This document shows, one piece after another, positions 9,581 to 20,300 of a stretch of 64,000 bases of DNA. This DNA is from Sphaerosporella brunnea (Eukaryota; Ascomycota; Pezizomycetes; Pezizales; Pyronemataceae): positions 217,811-281,810 of the forward strand of contig VXIS01000020.1 of NCBI GenBank assembly GCA_008704415.1, read 5' to 3'. The translations under genes were made by a program, and so were the position numbers. How positions within the stretch are numbered: position 1 is the first letter of the stretch; each line of letters opens with the position of its first letter. Under the pieces are notes generated by a model. The model was not told the origin of the DNA. It saw only the letters and a list, made by a program, of their open reading frames with translations, and made no database searches.

Positions 9581-11961
9581 CTATTCTTCCACCTCCTTCT
9601 TGGCTCTCGCCGAACACAGCTCCACTTTGACGCCTGCACCGCTGAGCACATGGATCCACAGCCTCTGCGTATCACTCAAGCGATCATTTTCCGATTTGAC
9701 TGTGGCTCAGCGGGTTAGCAATCTCAGAAAAGCACACGCATCATCGCCGCTGCGTACCTTCGGAGAACAAGACCTCACGTGCATCGTCCCCATACTTCCA
9801 CAAAAATAGATCCGGTAGCCCACTGCCGCGCTGTCGGTATTCCTGGCAAAGCACCTTACACACGGTAGCCAGCGCATCGTGCGGGAAGCACTCGACGATT
9901 TCCTCCAGATCCTCGATGGCATAACGCCAGTCCAATCCGATCACACACGTTTCCCTCTCCCGGTTCCTTTCCCAGACGTCTCGGACTATGCGCTTCGCGT
10001 GGCCGTTCGCGATCTCGACGAGACGGTGGTTGATCTCCGATGCCCTGGCCGGATAGAACGAGTCTGTGAACAGATCCAGCGGGCACGTCTGGAACTCGGT
10101 TTCGAAGACGTTGGGGAGGTACAGGAATAGGATGTCGAAGAAGAGGTATGCAAAAAGCGTTCTGACGATGCTGCCCTCGCAGTGGAAGCCCTTCCAGCCT
10201 TCGGCGCGGTAGACGGATAGACACATTTCCTCCACGCTGCACTCACTCGAGGTATCTTCCGGGTCTCGCCATAGGGTTTTCCGCCCCACCTCGGGCAGGT
10301 TTAATCGGACTCCAAAAATCACTCGTTCGCTAGGCTTCCGCAGCCGGGTGTGGCCAAAATCGTGCTGCTCTCGTTTCGGTACGCGAAGACGCGATTCTAG
10401 CTTCATGATGCGTTTTTCCAAGTCGTGGTGGAAGATCAGGTGTGTCTGTGGGTCCTGAAGTCCCGCTTCGCAGGTCGCCAGCGCGGCTTTGCGCCATTTT
10501 CTTGTGAGTGCTTCTTTTGATCCGGCGGTGCTGTCGAGCCCCGCCATGTAGTTTTCTTCAATCAACGCTTTGCGTTGGTACCACCCGCCTCGCCGCGCCG
10601 GCTGAAAATACTTTTGCGCAAGCAGCGCGCAGAGCACAGAGTGCTCGCGATTGAACTGCTTGAACCGCCCTAGAACGTGCACGCCTTTGTGGATGATGCG
10701 GGTATACACCCATGCGGCATTGAAGCGGCGAAGGTATATACGCTCCATCATCTCCTCCGGTTCTGCGGCCTGCGTTTTTGCGGCTTCTTCTTTGACGAGC
10801 TCCTCCCATAGCGGGTATGTTTCCTCAAAGATGCCGAGGACTTTGAGAAGGCTTCCTTCCGTGAGCGCCTCCAGGAGATCGTCCACCTCGGCCTGCAGCT
10901 TGATCGCCGCCTCGAAATCGAGCAGCGCTTTCCGTGTCGGAAAGATATTCGAGGTCCGGGAAACGATGTAGGGTGGAAAGTTGCGTTTCTGTGTGCGGGA
11001 GAGGATCACGGTGGATAGTGACTTCTCGGTCCACTCTGTCGAGCGGTAGAAGACGAGGTGTACACGGCCGAACAACGTAGTCACCAGTTCAGAAAGGCGG
11101 ATGCAAGGCCCTGGCGTGGGGTCAGATAATGTCAAGACGCTCTAGATTGTGTCGTACCAGTTATCGCCAGCATCTTCTTAACATAGTGGTCCTCGCGGTT
11201 GACATAGTTCCCCTTATGATCGAAACTCAACTTCAACTGGCCCCCGCGGGCTTGTAGTCCGCCCTGTGCGCGCGATGCCAGCTTGAGCGCCGAGATCAGC
11301 TGCGCTTTATTCGACCCAGTACATTTCGCGTCCTTTGCCACGGCCTTCAATTCCTCCAAGCTCAAGAGCCCAGCCAGCGCCTCAAGGGTGATATCCCGAT
11401 CCGTGTCGGCAAAAGCGACATCTTTACGTTGCAGCACCTTACACGCCGCAGCCATGTCTGCGATGTCATGTGGGTATTGCAACTTATTGATGCGGAACCA
11501 CGCATTTGTTTTGCGAAGGAATAGACGGACGTATCTAGAGTTACAGCCCCCGTTATCAACAATCGGCACCCCCAATCTATATACGGAACGAACTCTCACA
11601 GATGCTGCGCTTCGTAACCCAACGACTGGCGGTATCTCGCAAACACCGCCGCCTCCTCCTCCGTAAACAGATACGCCTCTTCCCGCAACACGGTATCGAG
11701 CGTAAGGTTAAACGCATCGACGTAGATGGAACTAGTGAACGTCCCAGTTTCTAACGACCGCTTACGTTGGTTCTCGTATTTGCGCACCGCCGCCGAGTCG
11801 TCGGAGTCGGTGTCTGATGATGCCACGGGGATCTCGAGCGATGGCGCTGTTTCTGAGGCTGTGGCTGGAGACGGCGGGTTGCTGGTTTTGACACGCTTGT
11901 TGGGCCGTGAGGGCGAGGTTTGCGGGATTTGCTCCGGCGGGAGAACTAAGTCGAGGGTCAT
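9581..11961 (-). CDS. FAN1: FAN1 structure-specific nuclease (VRR-NUC)
   Basis: Four exons, complement(join(9581..9699,9758..11110,11158..11534,11600..11961)), give 736 residues with all phases consistent. The third junction (47-bp intron) joins LAIT to GPCIRLSEL. The N-terminus is disordered and lacks a UBZ finger, as in fungal members. A SAP-like DNA-binding segment is visible (LSLEELKAVAKDAKCTGSNK). A long helical TPR-type region follows, with LRRFNAAWVYTRIIHKGVH and WYQRKALIEENY. The VRR-NUC nuclease has GLPDLFLW (Asp680) and the E-x-K pair Glu697/Lys699, then DRLSDTQRLWI. The last intron interrupts the Val codon between those two catalytic residues. FAN1 is a 5' flap endo/exonuclease acting in interstrand crosslink repair in the nucleus. 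It ends 220 bp beyond the convergent ADH gene. Confidence 0.93.
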
Positions 11962-13600
11962 CGTGATGGGCGCGCGCGTCGGACGGGACGACGCGAACCG
12001 CGTAAATGACTCGAGGTGTCACGGGATCGCGCTTCACAGCTGGGGTTGTGAGTCATGGGTTATCACGCTGTGGTGGATAGTGGTCTAAGAAGATGATATA
12101 CAATTTTTTCGTACGGTACAATTTCAGTTAAATACGTAAAGTTACCCAAGATTACGTCAAACTATAGCAAAGCCATAGCAAAGCTAAAGAAAACGAGTGA
12201 TCCGCATTTAAAAATGTCACGAGAAAGCTATTTTTTTGAGCGGTATTAGATCGCGGTATTTTTGGGCGAAAGTTTAGAAATCTTACAGTCACGAACGTAT
12301 AACCTACGCAAGCGAGGCGAAAGATTCGATCCCTAGTGGTGGACGAGGTGAATTCTCCCAGATCGGCCATTTTCAAGGTTATCGAGTCGATAAAATACGC
12401 CAGTGGCTCAAGAAATCGTGGTCGTCGACTCTGTGGCTAATTTGTATCGATATCCTCTCCATATTCCTACCTCTCGGATTCTAACTTCTTGTTTTTCCTC
12501 GGCTTTGGTAGAGTACATGTGCTTCCACAAGATGTAACAGCTTCTGAAAGCTATGTGGGAAAACAGCAATGCATTGCTGTTGCAATTTCTAAACACAATC
12601 CGAATAGCTTTCCCTCCACCCTCCTCCCTCATCAAAACCAAGATCTCCGGCACCAGGGACGTAGTCAGTGGTGAAAAGGTGGACTTCAAACATGAACACA
12701 ACCCCGGGAGGCCGATAGTTATCTTCAATTATCCGGCCCACAAAGACTCAGCGTGGTCCTAGCCGCCCCCTTGAGTTGGGAGATGCGAGGATAGAGAAGA
12801 TTCAATGAGACAGAATATGTGTATACAGCCAGGATATACAAACCGCTTGGAGCCGAGCCATAAGTTTCTGTGTCCCACCAGCAAGGGCTCCTCGGAGGAT
12901 TATCAGTCCTCTGCCGACTATGGCACTGCCATTGTGACTGGTGAACACGGGGGTATACGATGAACGAATGTTTGACGGTTTGCGCCCTCGTTCCAAAACA
13001 AACAGAAGAAGTTGAAGGCTGTCGGAACAGTTGAAAAATGTGCTTATATTCGAGGTGAACCTTCAGGCCCACTGACGCTGGCTGCCACACAGCAGATGAG
13101 ACTATCCAACTTTAGTAATTTCTTCTTCACCCCATGGAGGATACCTTACCTTTACAAAAGCCGTAAGTACATAGATGGCAGATACTTTTCCAAATCGAAC
13201 CTTTGCTCATGGGTATGAGTATTTGGATGCAACCAACAGTTGCTGTTAATTTCTAGAACGAAGCAGGAGGCGTGCCGTGAAAGTAGAAGCGCGGACTGAT
13301 CCGCGTGTCCATAGAGCAAGCAATATCGTACAGCTCGCGGAACTTGGCGCGGCCGTAAAATTCGAAGCAGCCATTTCCGTCCATTTTGCAGCGCTTGGGG
13401 ATTTTATGAGGGAATGGGAATGGTAGCAGCGTCCATTTACCTAGTTTGTAGGCGGCCAGTTTTAAAAATACGAAAGGAAAGAGCAGCAGATACATTTGAA
13501 CCAAGGAAATCCATAAAGTAGTCAAGCCGAGGAAAAGAGGCAAAGGAAAAGAAGAGTAGACAAATTCCGAGTCATTACAACTAACGCCCTTCGCGGGCCA
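11962..13600. other. Intergenic, partly repeat-derived
   Basis: No gene is supported. The first part should hold the FAN1 promoter. The stretch 12090-12420 is AT-rich and looks like degenerate repeat DNA. A minus-strand open frame at 13253-13600 runs into the LINE remnant but carries no domain I recognise. Confidence 0.35.
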
Positions 13601-13619
13601 TGCTCCAACCTTGGTGGTG

Positions 13620-14530
13620 TCTAGAAAAGCCATCACCGCTTCCGTACACCTGTCATCCGCTAGCAGAGCCCCCCTTCTCTCGTCGCGTCCTTGACCGCCT
13701 GCCAAAGGACCATTTATTCGTCTTTCCACCTCTTACAGAACTTGAAGAGGTGATCGCGAGTTTGGACCGCACCATTTCCGCACCACCGGCACTTGTCGTC
13801 AGCGCTGCGGCCTGTCTTTAGGAGGTAGGGGCCCGGTGGAGCTTTGCTGAGTCTCAGCTGAAAGAAGCGGGATGCCAGCGCCTTACGGTATTTGTAGGCT
13901 GCCTGGTTCGGCTTCTTGCGCCTCATGTAATACTGCTTGGGCGTGCAGTCCTTGAGCAGCCACGCTTCCTTATCGAAGGTTTTCGCTTCAGTGATACATC
14001 GAGCAACACGTGCTAGAGTCGCCACTGAAGCCTCGTGTGGCGGGAGCGCTTTGCTGCTGTCGTACGCTGCGTCTTTGGCTAGTTCGACGGCGAGATCATT
14101 CCTAGGGACCAGGAACCCAGTGGTATTCCATAATCCATCCTTTCACTTGGAGTGCATTTTCGGCTCGCGAGTATCCACTGGCCTGGACCAGGCTTGTCGT
14201 CCTTGAGCCGATTGAGCGTCGGTAAAGTGGCGGACAACCCGTTGCCACTGGTCAGGTCAGGTTATTGAGTGCAAGCTCGAGTCCGGTGGCGATGCCGAAG
14301 AGCTCGGCGTCGCACATTTCCTTGTTGCCACCAAGGTGAAGGGCTTTGCTGGTCCACTTGCCGTGGGAAGCAGCTACACGAGTGACTGCGCAGCAGCCAC
14401 ACCATTCGTCCTCTAGTCTGGAGCCACCTGAGTATACTGTAGACATCGAAGAGCGATACCGATGAGTTCGAAGGTACCCTGGATCCAGAGGCAGAAACTC
14501 CCAACAGGTATGTAGCAATCCGGACCGCAG
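13620..14530 (-). mobile_element. Truncated Tad-like LINE remnant (RNase H and C-terminal zinc region)
   Basis: On the minus strand, 14250-14530 encodes an RNase H fragment with YSGGSRLEDEW and LGGNKEMCDAELFGIATGLE. The first catalytic Asp expected in the YTDGS block is Gly here, while the later DAEL is kept. After stop codons and loss of sequence, 13714-14025 encodes ASRFFQLRLSKAPPGPYLL and CRWCGNGAVQTRDHLF followed by CKRW. That is the Cys/His zinc region closing ORF2 of fungal Tad-type LINEs. No reverse transcriptase or endonuclease part is present, so only the 3' end survives and it cannot move on its own. Confidence 0.75.
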
Positions 14531-14649
14531 TGCGTTAACAGACAAATCCGCAAAAAATTTTCACCAACACGGCAAAGATCTAGATAAGTGCTTAACCCTG
14601 AGGGAATAAACGAGGGCATTGGTAGTAAGTTATAGATACCAGTAGGCAC

Positions 14650-15466
14650 CTAGATAAGCGCGTCCAATTTCTCCGTTAACCTGGGGGCTCGAACTCGGTA
14701 CATTCTCAACTGCGGAATTTGTCGGCGGGATTTTTTTGCACTCTTCAAACATCTTCGGGATTATCTGGAGGGGTGGGGGACGAGAACCAAAGCGTCATAT
14801 CTGACCAGCGGGAACAAGAGCAGAGCAAAGCTTTGAAGCTCTGGTATAAGCTAGGTATATCACCGGAGAAAATGAACAGTTAACAGCGGCCGGGAGGTAA
14901 CGACGGTATCCAACTGGGAATTTGAACCCCAAAAATAGGCACCCACAAGTTGGGAGGTATGTAAGAGGTAACTAAGTACGTACCGGTAGTTCTCCGATGG
15001 TCTCTTCAACGGTCTCTGTTAATTACCGAGGGCCTCAATCGGGGCACCGGGCTGGTCGGCTGCTTTCGGCCACTCAATGGGTACTCTGCGTGCGTTGTAG
15101 GAACACGTGGGGGCTGTGGCGGCGGCGGTCACAGAATATCACCCGTGCGCAGCTGTCTCGGCACGGGCACGGGAACTGCCCCTCCACTCTCCCGGCCGAA
15201 GGCGAAACCAGATGTTTTCTTTTCGGCGGCTACTCTTTTTGTGTCTGTGCGAGTGATGATGATGATAGTCAACGTGGTCCAGTCATTATCATCTCAAGGA
15301 CAAGTGGAAGTTTAACCCAACCCGAGCTGTGCCCGATGGTGATTCACATACCCCAGAATCGAAGGAGTTCCTGCTTTCTGTCTGGCTTTCTAGTAACTTA
15401 GATCTAGGTCGAGGATTTGCCGGAAGACAGTTGGCCTTGGATGCATTATGACAGGCCTGCGTGGAT
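14650..15466. other. Repeat-rich intergenic DNA
   Basis: No gene is supported. A 14-bp motif at 14707-14720 recurs inverted at 15837-15850, and an 11-bp motif at 14682-14692 recurs directly at 15791-15801. Together they bracket about 1.1 kb that contains the hAT-type MITE. Confidence 0.35.
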
Positions 15467-15673
15467 TAGGGTTGCCGGATGACAGTCATGTCAAGTCGTC
15501 AAGTCTTGGCTGTCATATGACAAATGCTGCGCCACGACTTGCCCTCATAGAGCAGCCCGTGTCCGTGCTGCCCTCATGGTATGGCAGAGAAGTCACGACT
15601 TTTACTTGACTGCCACAAGACGTGACATGACAATGACATAGCATGACTGTCACACACTAGGCCGGCAACCCTG
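15467..15673. mobile_element. hAT-type MITE, 207 bp
   Basis: The ends are inverted: the left end reads TAGGGTTGCCGG and the complement of the right end reads CAGGGTTGCCGG. Perfect 8-bp copies of GCGTGGAT flank it at 15459-15466 and 15674-15681. An 8-bp target duplication with CAGGG-type termini is the signature of hAT transposons. The inside has no coding capacity and is built from short TGACAGTCATG-type repeats in both orientations. It must have been moved by a transposase encoded elsewhere. The mismatch at the first base of the left end suggests a small amount of decay. Confidence 0.82.
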
Positions 15674-15681
15674 GCGTGGAT

Positions 15682-16097
15682 ATCGGTGCAACCGCCGCCG
15701 TGGACAAGAAAGAAACGTGCTCTCTATGTAGACCGTCTGGCTGAAGCGCGGGTGGTTTTCTTCTAGTACTCTAGAAGTTATCTATAGATATGGGGGCTCG
15801 ATACAGAAGACCGCATGTGGCTTCCTGAACGGTCCTAAATTCCGCAGTTGGGCGGAGAAAAAAAAAAAAAAGGGCCAATTTCAAAAAAAAACCCTCATTA
15901 GCGGCGGTAAATTTCAAGCCTCAAAAACGGTGACTAGGTGAATACCCCTTAGTGGCTGCTGCTGCTGCGGCAGCGCGCGGCTGGGACCGCTGAATCCTGG
16001 AATGATGTGGACCTCCTAGTTAAAGGTTCTGTGTAGATAGGTAGTTGCTGGGTTGTATGTAGAACCCAGCGGCCGGCTTCACTGTTGAAGTTATTAT
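15682..16097. other. Intergenic, left flank of copia element
   Basis: No gene is supported. It holds A-runs (15860-15895) and ends with the 5-bp target copy ATTAT (16093-16097) of the copia insertion. Confidence 0.4.
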
Positions 16098-16297
16098 TGT
16101 TGGAAAACGAGCTTTCTAGGTGTGACGGGACGAGTGGATAAGGGTCGAGGTGGGACTGAGTGATATCCAGTGAAGCTGTGAGATGGTGTCTATACGTAGC
16201 TAGGCTAGCATGTAAACTAAGCAATATAACCATCGCTTACCCACCATCCATCTATTCTGACTAAGCTCCATCTCTCTACACGTCCACACTTTTAACA
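16098..16297 (+). repeat. 5' LTR of copia element
   Basis: 200 bp, TG...CA termini, matching 20762-20961 base for base by eye. It should contain the element's promoter and transcript start. Confidence 0.95.
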
Positions 16298-16309
16298 GGT
16301 TATGAGCCC
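16298..16309 (+). other. Primer-binding site (initiator-Met half-tRNA type)
   Basis: GGTTATGAGCCC starts at the first base after the 5' LTR. It is complementary to the anticodon arm of initiator tRNA-Met (GGGCTCATAACC), not to a tRNA 3' end. Priming from an internally cleaved initiator tRNA is known for Drosophila copia and relatives. Confidence 0.75.
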
Positions 16310-16365
16310 TGTCGCGCTTTCCTGAAAACGAAATCGCTTCCTCCATCAACACCAAAACCATCAAA

Positions 16366-17292
16366 ATGTCCTCGAAAACGCAGATGTTTAAGCATCCCAA
16401 AGGCATCTTCGACCTCCTCACCACCGAAAACTACGCATCATGGGCGATAAACATGCGACGCATCCTTCGCTCGTCCGATGCCTGGGATATCGTAACCGGT
16501 GACGAAGAAGAACCCGATCAGCCTGCGTCCAACGCATCTGAGCGCGTACGGCAAGCCTTCAAAGACTACAGACACCGAAAAGAGGATGCAGCTACCTACA
16601 TCTTCAATGGATGCTGCAAGACCGTGAAAGTCATGATAAGCGGCACCGATGATCCCAAAGAGATGTGGGATAAGCTTGCCAGCAAGCTCAACACGGCCAA
16701 CTCGGCTCTCGGACGACAGCAACTGCACCAGAAATTCCTAGCAATGAGGCCAAAAGCTGGAGCTCCCATAGCCGACTTCTTCACCGAGCTTGAGGAGATC
16801 CGAAACCAGATCGCAGGCACCGACGAGGCGATTTCCGACACGACGTTCAAAACGCACATATTCAACTACCTGCCACCGGCTTTTGCGATGACAATCAACA
16901 ATCAGCAGAACCGACCGGAAGCCACTATTGAGAGCATCTGCACCGCCCTTATCGAAGATGAGAGACTGCGATCGATGAAGTCCAGCGCAGATGCAGCAGT
17001 GGAAGCCCTAAAGGCAAGCACCAAGCCCCCTAGAAGAAAGAAGCGATGCAACCACTGCAAAACAGCAACTCACGATACCGCGGAATGTTGGTACAAAGAC
17101 GACAAAGATCACCCTAGAAGAAGATCGAAGCGACCTCGTGACGACTCAGACGATGACAAGGTAGTATGCTACTACTGCTGCGAGACAGGCCATCAGCTCA
17201 GCAAATGCCCACTCCGGCAGAAAGCCAGGTCCATACGCAAAAAGGCTTCCGCCAAGAAAGACTCCGACTCCGATGAAGGAGCAGACCTCTGA
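16366..17292 (+). CDS. gag: copia Gag, 308 aa, ending at a leaky-type UGA
   Basis: The first ATG after the leader opens 308 codons. The N-terminus has the copia Gag pattern (FDLLTTENYASWAINMRR and later FLAMRPKAGAPIADFFTELE), of the DUF4219/UBN2 capsid type. Two CCHC zinc knuckles follow: CNHCKTATHDTAEC from residue 228 and CYYCCETGHQLSKC from residue 268, each C-x2-C-x4-H-x4-C. A basic tail (KARSIRKKASAKK) then leads to the stop. Gag forms the virus-like particle and packages element RNA. The UGA at 17290-17292 is followed directly by CGG and by open reading frame into pol. Most ribosomes should stop here and yield Gag alone; a minority may continue. Confidence 0.93.
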   Translation: MSSKTQMFKHPKGIFDLLTTENYASWAINMRRILRSSDAWDIVTGDEEEPDQPASNASERVRQAFKDYRHRKEDAATYIFNGCCKTVKVMISGTDDPKEMWDKLASKLNTANSALGRQQLHQKFLAMRPKAGAPIADFFTELEEIRNQIAGTDEAISDTTFKTHIFNYLPPAFAMTINNQQNRPEATIESICTALIEDERLRSMKSSADAAVEALKASTKPPRRKKRCNHCKTATHDTAECWYKDDKDHPRRRSKRPRDDSDDDKVVCYYCCETGHQLSKCPLRQKARSIRKKASAKKDSDSDEGADL

Positions 17293-17344
17293 CGGTTACG
17301 GACCTCCGCTCTAACGGCATCAACCTCACTTGGTGCGGAGGTCC
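17290..17344 (+). promoter_or_regulatory. Candidate stop-codon readthrough signal (UGA-CGG plus stem-loop)
   Basis: UGA (17290-17292) is followed by CGG-UUA. After a 7-nt spacer a perfect 10-bp stem forms between GGACCTCCGC (17300-17309) and GCGGAGGTCC (17335-17344), closing a 25-nt loop. UGA-CGG with a nearby 3' stem-loop is the known readthrough arrangement of tobra-, furo- and pecluvirus replicase or coat genes. Here it lies exactly at the gag-pol boundary. The function is inferred from context and pairing. Confidence 0.72.
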
Positions 17345-20300
17345 TACTAGCCACAAGACCCATACTGTCTACCACTACCTGGATCATCGATTCAGGAGCA
17401 TCTGAGCATATGTGTAACGATATCAACTGCTTTCTTCAAAAAACCTTAGCAGCGACAAACTACAAGGTCAAACTCGGCGACGAATCTGAGTTATCGGCAT
17501 CTTACGTCGGAACCGCATACATCGACGGAATACCCCTACACCACGTACTACTAGTGCCTGAATTTCGTCTATCTTTAGTCTCAGTTTCACGACTGGACAA
17601 AGAAGGTTACAAATCCGTATTTAGTGATGGAAAAGCCACAATCACCGATGAGAGAGATCGGACTCTGTTTGCAGCTACCGAAGAGCGTGGCCTCTACAGA
17701 ATCTATTCGAAGAAGCATGATGCTTTGGTGACTACTCGATCAGGGAAGAAGACACTTCCACCACGAGATCGAAAGCACTGCATACGACCTCCAGATGAGG
17801 ATATATCTCCACAGGAGACATTGATGGGCTTGATACCATCTGAAGATCCTACTAGGGTGATGCGCTTGATAGCATCTGAAAACCCTAGTAAGGTGACGTC
17901 TGAAAAGACATTGATGGGCTTGATACCATCCGAAGATCCTACTAGGGTGATGCGCTTGATAGCATCTGAAGACCCTAGTAAGGAAACGTCCGAAGAGACA
18001 CTGATGCGCTTGACAGCACCCAGAAAACCTGCTAAGGTAACATCTCCACACGAGATAGATAAAGATCTACTAGGATCTGAAGAAGCCGCAAGCAGCGTAT
18101 CCACGCAAAACGCCGCAATATGGCATAGGAGACTAGCTCACCTTAACCACGCATCTATGAAGAAGCTACTCGGATCTCAGATCCCAAGCCTGAATTGCGA
18201 TATATGCATCATAGCTAAACAAACTCAGAAGTTTGATAGAACGCAGCAAAAGAGAGCGACGAAGCCATACGAATTCATCCACTCAGACCTATGTGGACCC
18301 CTTAAAACAAGCATCGGAGGAGCATCATACTACATCGTGTATATTGACGATCTCACCAGATATACTGAAGTCTGTTTCCTGGTCACGAAAAACGCCCCCG
18401 AAATCATCTCGAAGTTTAAGGGCTTTCAAGCAGCGATCCAGAACAAGGGCTACTCCATTCAACGCTTTCGCTGCGACAATGGGGGTGGTGAATACAACAA
18501 CACCGAATTCCAGAAGGTTCTGACAGACTCGGGAATCCGCTACGAACCTGCTCCTGCCTACACGCAGCATAAGAATGGCGTAGCCGAGAGGATGATCCGG
18601 ACTATCAATACCAAGGCTCGCTGCATGCTACTGGATGCTAAGCTCCCTATGCGATTCTGGGCTGAAGCCGTAAGGACAGCAGTCTATCTCCACCGGCGGA
18701 CCACAACTGCAGCCTGTAGCCACATGACACCATACGAAATGCTATTTGGTGAGAAATCTCCACTACAGCATCTTCGGCGTTTTGGCTGTATTGCCTACAA
18801 ATTCGTCCCGAAAGAGCAACGCAAGGACAAGAAGTTTGGTATACGATCGCGACCCTGCATGATGCTAGGATACGTCCACGACACCACTAAGATCTGGCGT
18901 ATATGGGACTTCAACCGTGGCTTACACGGTGGAGCTGTCGAATGCTCGAATGTCGTCTTCAGAGAAGATCAAAACGGCTACAGTACCCCAGAAAACGACG
19001 ATGATGACGTCAATTTTCCTACTGATGACGATGACGTAAGCGAATCTGATGATAACGCTGTCACTCACTCCCGTCAAGCAGCAAATGCCATCATAGTCGA
19101 AAAGGCCAATCGAGGGGGGAGTGACGAAGTTGATCCGATTAGCCTTCGCTATGAGCCAGATCCCACCTCTCTCAAAGAAGCTATGACGAGCATCCACAAA
19201 GCCTCCTGGATCGACGCAATGAAAGAAGAGTGGAAGTCGCTGCTAGACAACCACACCTTTGAATTCGAAGCAACTCCGAAAGCCATCGAAATCGCAACTC
19301 CGAAAGCCATCGGAAGCAGATGGGTGTTTAGGACAAAACTCAACCCAGATGGGACTACGAAATTCAAAGCCAGACTAGTCATCAAGGGATACGAGCAAGT
19401 CAAAGGCATCGACTTCAACGAAACCTACGCTCCTGTCTCGAAGCTCTCAACCCTTCGCATGCTATTGGCCATAAGCGCCCAGAAAGGCTGGAAAATCGAC
19501 CACATGGACGTTAAATCAGCTTTCCTTAACCCTGAGATCGATAACGACAACGTCTACATGAGCTTACCGCAGGGTATAGAAGAAGTTGATCCCTCGCTAT
19601 CAAGCTCTACCGTACGACTGAGAAAAGCTCTTTACGGCCTTAAGCAAGCTCCGAAGCTCTGGTATGACAACATCAACCAGTTCCTGCTATCTCTCGAGTT
19701 TACTCAATCCACTGCGGATCCGAATCTCTACATCACAGATAAGGCTCTACTGCTACTCTACGTCGACGACATCCTCATCATCCATACCAAGCAGCATGGC
19801 AGTAGAGGAGACGAAATCAAGCGACAACTCAATAAGCGATACAAGATGACAGACCTGGGTCAAGTGCAGAGGTTCCTAGGCCTAGAGATTGGACGAAGCT
19901 CAGCTGGCATAACTCTTAGCCAATCGACGTATATACACTCCATCATCCGAAGATTCGATCTTGAAAACGCCAAAGAAACCGCTTCACCGATGGATGCAAA
20001 CGTCGATCTTGACAACCCCCTATGCAACGACAAGCAGGTGTCAGATACGACTCTATACCAGTCTATGGTCGGATCTCTCATGTATGCGGCACTAGGCACT
20101 AGGCCAGATATTGCATTCTGCGTCACAGTCTTGAGCAAATACAACGCCAACCCTCTACAGATGCATCTAACAGCTGCGAAACGAGCTCTACGATACCTCA
20201 AGAAGACATCGAAATACGGACTACACTTCCCTAGCATCGAGCAGCATAATACCAGCATAGTAGGCTTCACTGACTCAGACTGGGCTGGGAGCACTGGAAG

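Noticed and set aside
12300..12340. B-box-like GATTCGATCCC
   Set aside because: The neighbouring bases do not form a tRNA cloverleaf; it is probably degenerate repeat DNA.
17703..18104. Repetitive minus-strand frames inside pol
   Set aside because: They are antisense shadows of the 90-bp tandem repeat in the copia pol gene.
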